A stretch of DNA of 64,000 nt from Actinoplanes sp. TFC3 (GTDB taxonomy: Bacteria; Actinomycetota; Actinomycetes; Mycobacteriales; Micromonosporaceae): assembly GCF_001553785.1 (NCBI RefSeq), contig NZ_LOJP01000001.1, positions 2,526,232 through 2,590,231 of the forward strand, given 5' to 3'. The translations under genes were made by a program, and so were the position numbers. Position 1 is the first letter of the stretch. Each line of letters starts with the position of its first letter. Positions 52,054 through 60,556 of this stretch are shown in pieces. The notes under the pieces are model-generated. The model was not told where the DNA came from and did no database searches. It saw only the letters and a program-made list of their open reading frames with translations.

Positions 52054-53058
52054 TCAGAAGGCGCCGGCGTAGGCGTTCAGCGCCGGCTGCCCACCCAGAT
52101 GCGCGTAGAGCACCGTGGCATCGGCCGGGATGTCCCGGTTGCGGACCAGGTCGATGAGTCCGGCCATCGACTTGCCCTCGTACACCGGGTCGATGATCAT
52201 GCCTTCCAGCGAGCCGGTCAGGCGGATCGCGTCGATCGTGGAGGCGACGGGGATGCCGTAGCGCTCACCCGCCCAGCCCGCCAGCACGGTGATCTCGTCG
52301 TCGCGCAGCTCGCGGCCCAACCCGATCAGGCCGGCGGTGTGCCGGGCGATCCGCTCGACCTGGTCGCGGGTCTTCTTCAGCGTGGCAGACGCATCGATGC
52401 CGATCACCCGCCGCGGGCGCCCCCGGTCGGCGAACCCGGCGATCATGCCGGCGTGCGTGGAACCGGTCACCGTGCACACGATGACGGTGTCGAAGAAGAC
52501 GCCCAGCTCGGTTTCCTGCGCCTCGACCTCACGGGCCCACTGGGCGAAGCCGAGACCACCGAGGCGGTGCTCGGACGCGCCGGCCGGGATGCCGTAGGGC
52601 GTACCGCCCGCCGCCCGTACCTCCTCCAGCGCCTTCTCCCACGAGTCGCGCACGCCGATGTCGAAGCCCGCCGGGTCAAGCCGGACGTCGGCGCCCATGA
52701 TCCGCGACAGCATGATGTTGCCGACCTTGTCGTTCGTCACGTCCGGCCAGTCGACCCACTTCTCCTGCACCAGGCGGGCCTTGAGGCCGAGCTTGGCCGC
52801 GACCGCCGCGACCTGGCGGGTGTGGTTGGACTGGTAGCCGCCGATCGAGACCAGCGTGTCGGCGCCGCTGGCCAGGATGTCCGGGACGATGTACTCCAGC
52901 TTGCGGGTCTTGTTGCCGCCGTAGGCCAGCCCGGAGTTGCAGTCCTCGCGTTTGGCCCAGATCTGCGCGCCGCCCAGGTGCGCGGTGAGGCGGTCGAGGC
53001 GGTGCACCGGGCTGGGCCCGAACAGCAGGGGATAGCGCTCGAAGTCGTCGAGGGACAT
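52054..53058 (-). CDS. acdS: 1-aminocyclopropane-1-carboxylate (ACC) deaminase
   Basis: The 334-residue fold type II PLP enzyme carries the residues that separate ACC deaminase from D-cysteine desulfhydrase: Lys50 ([12 protein letters not shown]), Ser77 ([10 protein letters not shown]), Tyr293-Glu294 (PVYEGKSM) and Leu321 (YAHLGGQP), one position below the Pseudomonas numbering. It splits the ethylene precursor ACC to 2-oxobutyrate and ammonia, a trait of plant-associated bacteria. It lies directly downstream of a GntR-family regulator gene in the same orientation (10-nt gap). Confidence 0.93.
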   Translation of the reverse strand: MSLDDFERYPLLFGPSPVHRLDRLTAHLGGAQIWAKREDCNSGLAYGGNKTRKLEYIVPDILASGADTLVSIGGYQSNHTRQVAAVAAKLGLKARLVQEKWVDWPDVTNDKVGNIMLSRIMGADVRLDPAGFDIGVRDSWEKALEEVRAAGGTPYGIPAGASEHRLGGLGFAQWAREVEAQETELGVFFDTVIVCTVTGSTHAGMIAGFADRGRPRRVIGIDASATLKKTRDQVERIARHTAGLIGLGRELRDDEITVLAGWAGERYGIPVASTIDAIRLTGSLEGMIIDPVYEGKSMAGLIDLVRNRDIPADATVLYAHLGGQPALNAYAGAF

Positions 53059-53068
53059 CAGTTCTCCT

Positions 53069-53719
53069 TCATTGCAGTACGGGCCGCAGCGTCATCCAGT
53101 TGGCGCGTACGGCAGCGGCAGTCGCCTCGACGTCGCCCGAGCGGGCCAGGTCGACGATCGTCTGGTGCTGCGCGACCGAGGACCGGCCGGCCAGCGCGGC
53201 GAAGCGCACCCTCTCCATCCGGCGCAGCAGCGGGGTCGCGTCATCGAGGATCGCAGCCAGCATCCGGTTGCCGGCCACGTCCACGAACACCTGATGGAAG
53301 ACGCCGTCCGCCGCGATCGCCGCGTCCCCATCGCCGCTGGCCAGCGCCGCCGCGAAGTCCGCGTTCGCCTGCTGCATCGCCGCCAGCCGCGCGTCGGTGA
53401 GCAGCGGCACCGCCCCGCGGGCGGCCAGCTCGTGCATGCTCGCCACCACCGCCTGCGCCTCCACAGCCGCACGGTCGTCCAGCGGGGCGACCACGGTGCG
53501 GCTGCCCGGCTTGATCTGCACCAGACCGGTCTTTTCCAGGTGGGCCAGTGCCTCGCGTACGGGGGTGCGGCTCACCCCGAGCCACTCGCACAGCTCGGCG
53601 TCGTTGAGCCGCTCACCCGGCGCGAGCGTGCCGTCGACGATGGCGGTGCGCAGCGCGTCAAACGCACGGGTCCGCAGCAACGGGCGAGGCGGCAGCGGGC
53701 CGCCGACGGGAACGGGCAT
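53069..53719 (-). CDS. GntR-family (FCD) transcriptional regulator
   Basis: The 216-residue protein has a GntR winged helix (about 15-75: [45 protein letters not shown]) and an FCD ligand domain with [15 protein letters not shown]. The ATG at 53719 is preferred; a TTG six codons upstream (53737) is possible. Neither has a clear ribosome-binding site. It is co-directional with acdS 10 nt downstream, so it probably controls ACC deaminase expression in response to a small acid. Confidence 0.87.
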   Translation of the reverse strand: MPVPVGGPLPPRPLLRTRAFDALRTAIVDGTLAPGERLNDAELCEWLGVSRTPVREALAHLEKTGLVQIKPGSRTVVAPLDDRAAVEAQAVVASMHELAARGAVPLLTDARLAAMQQANADFAAALASGDGDAAIAADGVFHQVFVDVAGNRMLAAILDDATPLLRRMERVRFAALAGRSSVAQHQTIVDLARSGDVEATAAAVRANWMTLRPVLQ

Positions 53720-53723
53720 GCGA

Positions 53724-53745
53724 GATACCGTATCCAATATATCGG
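53724..53745. promoter_or_regulatory. Palindromic sites before the GntR gene
   Basis: Two adjacent dyads precede the regulator: GATACCGTATC (53724-53734) and CCAATATATCGG (53734-53745, near-perfect). TATC/GATA-type half sites are typical of FCD-GntR operators. Autoregulation is likely. Confidence 0.5.
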
Positions 53746-53798
53746 TTTGCCGGAAGGCTTTCTCTCATGCCTCCCGCAGCCCAGTCGATGGACCCGGC

Positions 53799-55193
53799 GT
53801 GTGGCGTCATGGAGCATCACAGCAGGCGGCGCGGTCCGGCTCGCGCCTGTTCGTCACGTACGCCGTGGTCAGCCTCCTGCCGCTCGGCGCGCTCGGCGCG
53901 CTGCTGCTGCACGGCGCCGGCGAGGATGCCGCCCATGAGGGCCAGGACCAGGGCAAGGCGCAAGCCGCCGTGATCGCGGAAATGGCTGTTGCGCCGGCGC
54001 TCGACGGCGCCGACCTCACCCGGGGTCTGACCGCCGGGCAGCGCGAGAGCCTCGCCAAGGTCACCGATCTCGCCGTGTACCACGGCTCGGTGCTGCGGAT
54101 GCGGCTGCGCGCCTTCAGCGGCCAGGTTGTCGCACGCCTCGGCGGCGACGAGTTCGCGGTCATCCTGCCCGCCACCGGCGTCGACGATGTCCGCGCCCTG
54201 CTGGAGCGGGTCCGCGCCGACCTGACCCGCGACGTGGTCCTCGACGGCGTACCGCTGACCATCGAGGCAAGCTTCGGCGTGGCCCTCTACCCCCGCCACG
54301 GCGACGACGTCGAGACCCTGCTCAAACGCGCCGACGCGGCCATGTACCAAGGCAAACGCGGCACCGCCGACATCGTGGTCTACGCCGGGGAGAAGATGGC
54401 CCACCCCACGCAGTGGCTCGTCGTGCAGGCCGAACTGCGCCGCGCCCTGCAACGCGACGAACTGCAACTGCACTACCAGCCGAAGATGCGGCTCGCCGAC
54501 GGCCAGATCAGCGGCGTCGAGGCCCTGGTGCGCTGGCAACACCCCGAACGCGGCCTGCTGTTCCCGGCCGAGTTCCTGCCCGCCGCCGAACTGTCCGGGC
54601 TGATCGAACCGCTGACCGCCTGGGTGCTGTGGCGCGCGCTGGCCGACCAGACCACCTGGCTGACCACCGGCCGGGACTGGCCCGTCGCGGTGAACGTGTC
54701 GGCCCGTAACCTCGAAGCGCCAGGCTTCGCGGCCCTGGTGACCCGGCTGCTGGCCGAGTTCGGCACCGCGCCGGGGCGGCTCATCATCGAGATCACCGAA
54801 ACCGCCATGGCCGACGACCTGGAAACCGCCCGCGCCACCCTGTATGCCCTGCGAGCGGCCGGGGTCGGTGTGTCCATTGACGACTTCGGCACCGGCTGCA
54901 CCAACCTGGCCCGGCTGCGCGGCGTACCGATCACCGAGGTCAAAATCGACCGCATCTTCGTCGGTGACGTCCAGCACGACCCGGAAAGCCAGGCCATCAT
55001 CCGCGGCGTCGTCGCGCTCGCGCACGGCCTGGGCGCGCGGGTTACCGCCGAGGGCGTGGAGACCACCGAGACCGCCGGATGGATCGCCGACGCCGGCTGC
55101 GACGAGGCACAGGGCTACCTGTACTCGCGTCCCGTGCCCTGGACCCATCTGAGCGTGCCGGACATCAGCCGACCCGTGGGGAGAGCCCAATGA
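53799..55193 (+). CDS. Internally deleted GGDEF-EAL c-di-GMP protein
   Basis: The likely 464-residue product (GTG start) has one transmembrane helix (about 17-38), a short extracellular stub (to about 110), the second half of a GGDEF domain (RLGGDEFAVILP, 113-124, to about 195) and a full EAL domain (about 205-450) with EALVRW (241-243), NVSARNLE, IEITETAMADD, DDFGTGCTNLARL, KIDRIFVGD and AEGVETTE. The normal sensor region, second helix and first half of GGDEF are missing. The EAL part should still hydrolyse c-di-GMP; cyclase activity is unlikely. Its stop overlaps the next start by 4 nt. Confidence 0.82.
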   Translation: MWRHGASQQAARSGSRLFVTYAVVSLLPLGALGALLLHGAGEDAAHEGQDQGKAQAAVIAEMAVAPALDGADLTRGLTAGQRESLAKVTDLAVYHGSVLRMRLRAFSGQVVARLGGDEFAVILPATGVDDVRALLERVRADLTRDVVLDGVPLTIEASFGVALYPRHGDDVETLLKRADAAMYQGKRGTADIVVYAGEKMAHPTQWLVVQAELRRALQRDELQLHYQPKMRLADGQISGVEALVRWQHPERGLLFPAEFLPAAELSGLIEPLTAWVLWRALADQTTWLTTGRDWPVAVNVSARNLEAPGFAALVTRLLAEFGTAPGRLIIEITETAMADDLETARATLYALRAAGVGVSIDDFGTGCTNLARLRGVPITEVKIDRIFVGDVQHDPESQAIIRGVVALAHGLGARVTAEGVETTETAGWIADAGCDEAQGYLYSRPVPWTHLSVPDISRPVGRAQ

Positions 55194-56086
55194 GAAGGAC
55201 CTCGGTTGCGGCCGCACTGGCGCTTGCGCTGGCTGCCGGCGGCTGTGGAGCATCATCCGGTACGTCCACAGGTGCCCCGGACACCGCCAGCGCGGTCCCG
55301 TTCGACCAGGCACTGCACGACTCCCTGCCGCAGCGCATCCGCGACGCCGGGGTGATCCGGCTGGTGACCGACGCCAGCTACGCCCCACTGGAGCAGTTCG
55401 CCCCGGACGGTCGCACCATCATCGGCTTCGAACCCGACATGGCCCAGGCGCTCGGCCAGATCCTGGGGGTGAAGGTCGAGATGGTGACCGGCACGTTCCA
55501 GACCGCCCTGGACGATGTGGTCGCCGGCACGTACGACGGCGTGCTCTCCGCCATGACCGACACGCCGCAACGCGAGAAGAAGGTCGACTTCGTCAACTAT
55601 CTGGCGGCCGGCACCTCCATCATCGTGCAGCGCGGCAACCCCAACGGCATCACCGACATCCCAGCCCTGTGCGGCCGCGTGGTCGCCATCGAAAAGGGCA
55701 CCACGCAAGCGGATCTGCTGCGCCGCTCCCAAGCGGGCTGCGGCACCAAGCCCATCCACATCGGCGAATACCCCACCAACGCCGACGCCATGCTGCAACT
55801 CCGCACCGGCCGAGCAGTAGCGGTTCTGCAGGACTACCCGGCAGCCGTCCACATCGTCACCGACACCCGCACCCGCAACAACTTCACCCTCGCATCGTCT
55901 ACGCAGTACGAACCTGGCTTGTTCGGGATCCCGTTCGCCAAAGGCGACAGTCGGCTGCGTGAGGCTGTCCGGGGCGCGTTGGACAAGCTGATCGAGTCGG
56001 GGGCGTACGCGACGCTGCTGGACCGCTGGGATCTGTCCGCCGGCGCCATCAAGAGCGCGACGGTGAACGGAGCCACTGCCGGTTAG
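55190..56086 (+). CDS. Amino acid-type binding lipoprotein coupled to the EAL protein
   Basis: The 298-residue precursor has lipobox Cys19 (LAAGGCGAS) and a family 3 solute-binding domain (GVIRLVTDASYAPLEQFAPDGRTIIGFEPDMAQALG, GVLSAMTDTPQREKKVDFVNYL, VVAIEKGTTQADLL, QLRTGRAVAVLQDYPAAVH). It resembles the importer lipoprotein at 25736-26701, but no permease or ATPase lies here. Instead it is coupled (ATGA) to the membrane-bound EAL protein, which suggests a role as ligand sensor for it, or a stranded transporter component. Confidence 0.9.
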   Translation: MRRTSVAAALALALAAGGCGASSGTSTGAPDTASAVPFDQALHDSLPQRIRDAGVIRLVTDASYAPLEQFAPDGRTIIGFEPDMAQALGQILGVKVEMVTGTFQTALDDVVAGTYDGVLSAMTDTPQREKKVDFVNYLAAGTSIIVQRGNPNGITDIPALCGRVVAIEKGTTQADLLRRSQAGCGTKPIHIGEYPTNADAMLQLRTGRAVAVLQDYPAAVHIVTDTRTRNNFTLASSTQYEPGLFGIPFAKGDSRLREAVRGALDKLIESGAYATLLDRWDLSAGAIKSATVNGATAG

Positions 56087-56225
56087 TGGCCTCGGCGAGG
56101 ATGTGCAGATCACCTGGTCATGCCCCACATCGAGACCGGCCGCTGAGCAGAGGGTCCCCCCGGCAGTGGGATCACCACCATCATGGCGATGCATGCGCGA
56201 CCAATTTCCGGGGTACCGGATTCCT

Positions 56226-56603
56226 ATGAGCTCACCGATGGACGAGGACGCGCCCGCACTGGCGACCGTGGCGGCTAAAGCGGTCGGACTGCTGAACGAC
56301 GCGACCGGGCCGGAGGTCGGTTACCCAGGTCTGAGCGATGCCGGCGACGTCGAAGACGTGCTCGCCGCACTGAACCGGATGGCAGGGGACCTGCAGCAGA
56401 CCGCGACCCAGCTCACGCTCTACCTCGACGATGAGGTTGCCGCGGGTCACCTCACGACGGCACCCGGCGCATCCGGCCAGGACGCCGAAGCCGTCGCGGT
56501 CGCCAGGAACGCCCTGACCGACGTCCGGGAGAACGCCCAGACGCTCGCCCGGCTCCTGACCACGGCCGAGACCGCGATGCTCGCTCTGCGACCCGCCAAC
56601 TGA
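56226..56603 (+). CDS. Hypothetical protein, helical
   Basis: The 125-residue protein is predicted to be mostly alpha-helical, with two long segments (ATVAAKAVGLLNDA and LAALNRMAGDLQQTATQLTLYLDDEVAAG) and a C-terminal helix (ALTDVRENAQTLARLLTTAETAML). No family is recognised. A start 12 nt downstream is equally possible. It stands alone with a terminator. Confidence 0.6.
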   Translation: MSSPMDEDAPALATVAAKAVGLLNDATGPEVGYPGLSDAGDVEDVLAALNRMAGDLQQTATQLTLYLDDEVAAGHLTTAPGASGQDAEAVAVARNALTDVRENAQTLARLLTTAETAMLALRPAN

Positions 56604-56673
56604 ACTCCGAAGAGGCCGAGGCCAGCGCGGCGGACCCAGTTCGTCCGTGTGGTGCCCGCTCCGGCGTGCTTTG

Positions 56674-56698
56674 CCGCAGGCCCGCGATGGTCCTGCGG
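56674..56698. terminator. Hairpin terminator between convergent genes
   Basis: The arms CCGCAGG (56674-56680) and CCTGCGG (56692-56698) with an 11-nt loop are followed on the plus strand by GCTTT. Confidence 0.55.
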
Positions 56699-56738
56699 GC
56701 TTTGAAGCCGGCGTCTCGTCCGGAGTTGGTGAACACCG

Positions 56739-57260
56739 CTACTCGCCGACCGGTCCGCCAGCGAGCTCGGCAACGATGTCAAGGTGCCCGAGATGACGGG
56801 CGTACTCCTGCACGAGGTGGAACAGCACTCGTTCCAACGTCGCCGGCGCCGATCCGCCCCATCTCGGACCCGGTACGCCCACCGTCTCCAGGTCGTTGCT
56901 CGCAATGACGGAGGCGGTGTGTCGCCCTTGAGCGCGCAGTGACGCCGTCAAGGTGTCGCATGTCTCGTCGGGCTCCACGTACCACCGGTCTTCGCGCCAG
57001 TCGGCCCATGGTTCGTCTATCTTGCTGCCCTCGAATCCCCACTCGATCCAGCGGAGTTCGACGTAGCGCAGATGCTTGAGCAGTTCGAGCGGAGTCCACC
57101 CGGAAGGAAGGCGGCTGCGCAGCAACTCGTTGTCAGACAATGCGAACACCTTGGACAGCAGCGTCTCCCGGAAGTACTCGAGGTAACCCAGGAAGACCTC
57201 GGCGCGCCCTGATGCTGGAGTGCTCGGCGAGGGAAACGGCAAGGTCATCTCGCCACTCAC
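56739..57260 (-). CDS. DinB-like DUF664 protein
   Basis: The 173-residue protein has the four-helix DinB fold of the DUF664 group: FLGYLEYFRETLLSKVFALSDNELLRSRLPSGWTPLELLKHLRYVELRWIEWGFEG, with the histidine of the metal triad at LLKHL and further histidines in RVLFHLVQEYARHLGHLDI. Relatives are metal-dependent thiol transferases or of unknown function. The GTG at 57260 overlaps the AHSA1 gene stop by 4 nt. It is third in an ArsR-led operon. Confidence 0.88.
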   Translation of the reverse strand: MSGEMTLPFPSPSTPASGRAEVFLGYLEYFRETLLSKVFALSDNELLRSRLPSGWTPLELLKHLRYVELRWIEWGFEGSKIDEPWADWREDRWYVEPDETCDTLTASLRAQGRHTASVIASNDLETVGVPGPRWGGSAPATLERVLFHLVQEYARHLGHLDIVAELAGGPVGE

Positions 57261-57757
57261 GCCGGTTCGCTTGGGGTGGGCAGCGCTTCATAAAACGATG
57301 TCATCGCCAGGTAGTCATCGAAACTGGGGATCGGCAGGTCCTCGCGGCTGGCCACCAGCATGTCGAGGTAGTACTCCCAGCCGGGGCCGTACGCGCCGCT
57401 CTCGTTGCCGGTGTCGAGGTGATGTACCAGTTGCAGCTCGGTCAGTCCGCCGGTGTGCGACAGGAGCAGCTCGATGCGCATGTCGCCGGACTCGTTCGAC
57501 AAGACCAGGCGCTGTGGTGGCTCGCAGATGTCGATCCGTTTGTTGAGCCACGGCGCGTGATCCTCGATGCCCATCTGCACCTTGATCATGCGGCCGGGAG
57601 CGGCGTCGCCCTTCCACGTGCCAAACCATCGGGCGGTGCGGCCGGGCTCCGTCACACTGGCCCATACGTCCTCGATGGCTGCCCGGAAGGTGCGGCCGAC
57701 GATGAGGGCTTTGCCGTCATCGGTCGAGACGAGCCGGCCGGTCGGGGGATGTGTCAC
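57257..57757 (-). CDS. SRPBCC/AHSA1-family protein
   Basis: The 166-residue protein has the AHSA1 (Aha1 C-terminal-like) START fold: GRTFRAAIEDVWASVTEPGRTARWFGTWKGDAAPG, RLVLSNESGDMRIELLLSHTGGLTELQLVHHL and GPGWEYYLDMLVA. Such proteins bind hydrophobic ligands; their function is mostly unknown. A GTG start overlaps the ArsR stop by 4 nt. An ArsR-AHSA1 pair is a common arrangement in actinomycetes. Confidence 0.9.
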   Translation of the reverse strand: MTHPPTGRLVSTDDGKALIVGRTFRAAIEDVWASVTEPGRTARWFGTWKGDAAPGRMIKVQMGIEDHAPWLNKRIDICEPPQRLVLSNESGDMRIELLLSHTGGLTELQLVHHLDTGNESGAYGPGWEYYLDMLVASREDLPIPSFDDYLAMTSFYEALPTPSEPA

Positions 57758-58116
57758 GCCGTCTTCTCCTGTTGTTGATCTGTCTTGCCTCGGTGGTGGC
57801 GCTCACGACGGCTGCGGTAGACCTCGGTTTCCAGTGCATCGAGACGTTGCTGCCAGCCGGTGGCCTGGGTGAACTGGTCAAGCCACTCGATGAGGTCGGC
57901 GAACCGGGATGCATTCAGCTCGTAGAAGCGTTGACGGCCGACGAGCGTGTCGCGGACAAGGCCGCTTTCCCGCAGCACCCGCAGGTGCCGGCTGACCGCG
58001 GGCCGGCTGATCGCGAACCGGTCGGCGATCTGCGTCACGGGCAGGCGCTGCTCGCGCAGCATCACCAAGATGTCTCGCCGCACCGGGTCGGCGATCGCCG
58101 CCGCCACGTCGTCCAC
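57754..58116 (-). CDS. ArsR-family winged-helix regulator
   Basis: The 120-residue protein is a short ArsR domain: MDDVAAAIADPVRRDILVMLREQRLPVTQIADRFAISRPAVSRHLRVLRESGLVRDTLVGRQRFYELN. It lacks the ELCVC metal motif of metal sensors, as usual for the AHSA1-linked branch. It heads a three-gene operon with the AHSA1 and DUF664 genes and probably controls it through the palindrome 10 bp upstream. Confidence 0.92.
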   Translation of the reverse strand: MDDVAAAIADPVRRDILVMLREQRLPVTQIADRFAISRPAVSRHLRVLRESGLVRDTLVGRQRFYELNASRFADLIEWLDQFTQATGWQQRLDALETEVYRSRRERHHRGKTDQQQEKTA

Positions 58117-58125
58117 CCCACAAGG

Positions 58126-58141
58126 GTAACCATCATGTTAC
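58126..58141. promoter_or_regulatory. ArsR operator candidate
   Basis: GTAAC-CATCAT-GTTAC, a perfect 5-bp dyad with a 6-bp spacer, lies 10 bp upstream of the ArsR start codon, where a repressor would block the operon promoter. Confidence 0.6.
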
Positions 58142-58218
58142 GCGTCTGACAAGACCGGCGGTGCCTGCGAGGCTCGTGCGGCAGGGGCGGCGGGCGCACC
58201 GCACGGTCCTTGCGGCCG

Positions 58219-59172
58219 TCAGGCAGCTTCGCCGGCGCGGAAATAGGCCTCGGCCGCCTCCAGCCGCGGGACGGAAACGCCCAGCCGGCGCGCCTCGGCC
58301 AAGGTGTCGCGGCAGACCGCGCGCAGTTCCTCAGGGTTCGCGTGCGCCGCCATCACCATGCGCATCGGTGGGAAATGACCGAAAAGCCAGGCCAGCACCG
58401 GCGCCGTCAGCCAGGCGGGCGCGGTGAAGGGCCGCACGTCGCTGCGATGGCGCCGTAGGTCGACACCGCGCGCCGTGGCCAGGGGGAGTAGTTCGCGGAT
58501 GGCCAGGATCGCTTCGCGGACGCTTCGTGGGTTGCCGCCCAGTTTGCTGAGCGAGCCCAGTCGCAGGCTCTGCGTGTGCAGGCCCGCATTCTGGATGAAG
58601 TGGATCGACAGCCAGCCGCGGAAATCGGTGGTCTCCCGCAGCTTGAATCCGGCTTGGCGAAACACCCTGCGCACGGCTTGCTCGCGCTCGGTCGGCGGCT
58701 CGCCCAGGGTGCCGAAGAAGACCACGGGCAACAAGGCCGCTCGCAGCACACCGTCGTCACCGAAACCCCCGCCGGCGCCCGGAAAACCCCAGGAAACCTG
58801 TTCCCAGGGCAGGTTGCTGACCGCGGCTCGCGGCTCGGTCCACAGGTTGTTGAACACCAGCACCGTCGCCTTGCCCACGCGCGGTCCGAGGAACGCCGCG
58901 ACCTCGGGGAAGCTGTAATGCTGCACGCTCACCACGATCAGATCGAAATCGTGATCCGGCTCCAGCGTCTCGCGGTAGACCACCGGCCACTGCTCGGTGA
59001 CACGTCGCCCCCAGATCCGGCGCCGGGAGTCGAGCAGATCAAGACCGATCAGATTGCCGTACGTCGCAGAGCGCCCGGGACGCACATAGAACTCGACCTC
59101 GTGCCCGGCCCGTTCCAGTGCCCACCCGTAGGCCACCGCGATGACGCCCCGGCCAACCATCAAGATCTTCAC
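58219..59172 (-). CDS. Ketopantoate reductase-like (ApbA/PanE family) protein
   Basis: The 317-residue protein has an N-terminal Rossmann domain (KILMVGRGVIAVAYGWALERAGHEVEFYVR, then DFDLIVVSVQHYSFPEVAAFL) and a helical C-domain, as in ApbA/PanE reductases. The loop reads GRGVIA rather than GxGxxG with a third glycine, and the catalytic lysine region is not obvious, so a role in pantothenate synthesis is doubtful. It diverges from a TetR-family gene that probably controls it. Confidence 0.8.
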   Translation of the reverse strand: MKILMVGRGVIAVAYGWALERAGHEVEFYVRPGRSATYGNLIGLDLLDSRRRIWGRRVTEQWPVVYRETLEPDHDFDLIVVSVQHYSFPEVAAFLGPRVGKATVLVFNNLWTEPRAAVSNLPWEQVSWGFPGAGGGFGDDGVLRAALLPVVFFGTLGEPPTEREQAVRRVFRQAGFKLRETTDFRGWLSIHFIQNAGLHTQSLRLGSLSKLGGNPRSVREAILAIRELLPLATARGVDLRRHRSDVRPFTAPAWLTAPVLAWLFGHFPPMRMVMAAHANPEELRAVCRDTLAEARRLGVSVPRLEAAEAYFRAGEAA

Positions 59173-59210
59173 ATCGTACCCCGCTCGGCCATCAGCATCC
59201 GACTACGATT

Positions 59211-59249
59211 GGAGATCGTCTCCACTTTCACGATATGGAGACAGTTTCC
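59211..59249. promoter_or_regulatory. Paired TetR operators
   Basis: GGAGATCGTCTCC (59211-59223) is a perfect 5-bp dyad with a 3-bp spacer; GGAGACAGTTTCC (59237-59249) is a second copy with one arm mismatch, 26 bp away. Both lie in the gap between the divergent reductase-like and TetR genes. Confidence 0.65.
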
Positions 59250-59271
59250 GTTTGTCAAAGGAGGCCGCCGC

Positions 59272-59898
59272 ATGACCACCGGCAAGCCGCTGCGCGCCGA
59301 TGCCCGCCGCAATCGCGACACCCTGCTGGCCAAGGCCCGCGAACTGTTCGCCAGCGGCTGCTTCGACCTGCGCTTCGACGATTTCGCCCGTCTCGCCGGC
59401 GTTGGCACGGGCACGCTCTACCGGCATTTCCCCACCCGCGAAGCCCTGGCCGAGGCGGTCTACCGCGAAGAACTCACCGCGATGTGCTCCTGCGCCCGTG
59501 AGCTGCAGGAGTCGCTACCCGCGGCGGAAGCATTGGCGGCGTTCCTGCGCGAATTCGTCAGCCACCTGCACACCCACCAGGGTCTGGCTCGCACCCTCGC
59601 CACGCTGATGGCCACCCGCTCGGATGCTCTCGCCGACGGCGGCCGGGAACTGGGCCGAGCCGTCGCCGACCTGCTGGCCGCCGGCGTCGAGGACGGCACC
59701 CTGCGCGGCGACGTGGGCGCCGGCGCCGTGATGATGGTGCTGCACGGCATCTGCGCGGCCTATGACCAGCCGGGCGCCCGTGCCGAAGCGGACAGCGCGA
59801 TCACCCTCATCGTCGACGGCCTGCGGTCTGTGCGGCCGCTCGGCGCTTCTCACGGCCAGGGCGGCGGCAGCGGGTCGGCGTCCGGCGTTGCGCCGTAG
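59272..59898 (+). CDS. TetR-family transcriptional regulator
   Basis: The 208-residue regulator has a TetR helix-turn-helix (about 12-55: NRDTLLAKARELFASGCFDLRFDDFARLAGVGTGTLYRHFPTREALAEAVY) and the SbtR-like C-terminal ligand domain (HTHQGLARTLATLMATRSDALADG). The ATG at 59272 has an AGGAGG site. Its 3' end overlaps the convergent hypothetical gene by 49 nt. Confidence 0.92.
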   Translation: MTTGKPLRADARRNRDTLLAKARELFASGCFDLRFDDFARLAGVGTGTLYRHFPTREALAEAVYREELTAMCSCARELQESLPAAEALAAFLREFVSHLHTHQGLARTLATLMATRSDALADGGRELGRAVADLLAAGVEDGTLRGDVGAGAVMMVLHGICAAYDQPGARAEADSAITLIVDGLRSVRPLGASHGQGGGSGSASGVAP

Positions 59899-60290
59899 GG
59901 GGTATGGCCCGCCCGGAAGCGGCGCAAGGTGGTGACGACAGCCGAGAGCACGGCGTCGAACTGGGCTGGTTCCGCGGAAAGGGAACCCCGGTACCGATCG
60001 GGATCCAGCTCAACAGCAAGCTCGCGAATCGACCATTGCCCGGCTCGCTGTCGTTCTAGGACGGCCTGGTAGATCTGGTATCCCGTCCAGGACCGCCAGA
60101 TCCGGAGCACGCCGGCGTCGTCGAGGTGGGCCAGCCACCGGATCTCCATGTCGTAGCGGCCCAGGCCGTCGCTGAGCAACAGCCGGGTGTCACTGTCCAC
60201 TGTCAGGTGGAACGGCTGTGGAGCTGCAGTCAACTTGAGGGCCGGATGCGTTTCGGTGTCGTCGGTGAAGCGGGGTCGAAGGTCAGCCAC
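59850..60290 (-). CDS. Hypothetical protein
   Basis: The 146-residue protein has an alternating strand pattern (FHLTVDSDTRLLLSDGLGRYDMEIRWLAHLDDAGVLRIWRSWTGYQIYQAVLERQ) and a proline-rich C-terminus. No family is recognised. The GTG start gives the longest frame. It overlaps the end of the TetR gene on the opposite strand. Confidence 0.6.
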   Translation of the reverse strand: MADLRPRFTDDTETHPALKLTAAPQPFHLTVDSDTRLLLSDGLGRYDMEIRWLAHLDDAGVLRIWRSWTGYQIYQAVLERQRAGQWSIRELAVELDPDRYRGSLSAEPAQFDAVLSAVVTTLRRFRAGHTPYGATPDADPLPPPWP

Positions 60291-60348
60291 GCCGACATTC
60301 CATCACCGCTGCCCTCTTCCTGCCGGTCACGACCAGCCAAAGAGCCGA

Positions 60349-60553
60349 TCAGCGGGGTTGGCGGCCACCCTGAAGGGACAAAGCAGCGATCGCGGCCGCG
60401 CCGAAGGCGGCGAACAGCCGCTCGAACAGTCCGCTCAGGCCGGCCGGGGTAACCACTGCCCTGCCACGGAGCCGCGAGCCGCCAGCTCCCCACGAACAGC
60501 ACCTGGGCGCCGAACCCCACCCACGCCCACCGGCGCACCCGATCGTCAATCAC
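60349..60553 (-). pseudogene. DUF998-like membrane protein remnant
   Basis: The N-terminal part (DRVRRWAWVGFGAQVLFVGSWRLAAPWQGSGY) looks like the first transmembrane helix of DUF998 proteins. The frame then shifts, and another frame ending at 60349 reads LFERLFAAFGAAAIAALSL, like a last helix. The core of the protein, about 120 residues, is missing. It is probably a decayed gene with an internal deletion and a frameshift. Confidence 0.4.
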
Positions 60554-60556
60554 AAT

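Noticed and set aside
55190..56086. A complete amino acid ABC transporter next to the second binding lipoprotein
   Set aside because: No permease or ATPase gene lies on either side; the coupled gene is the EAL protein.
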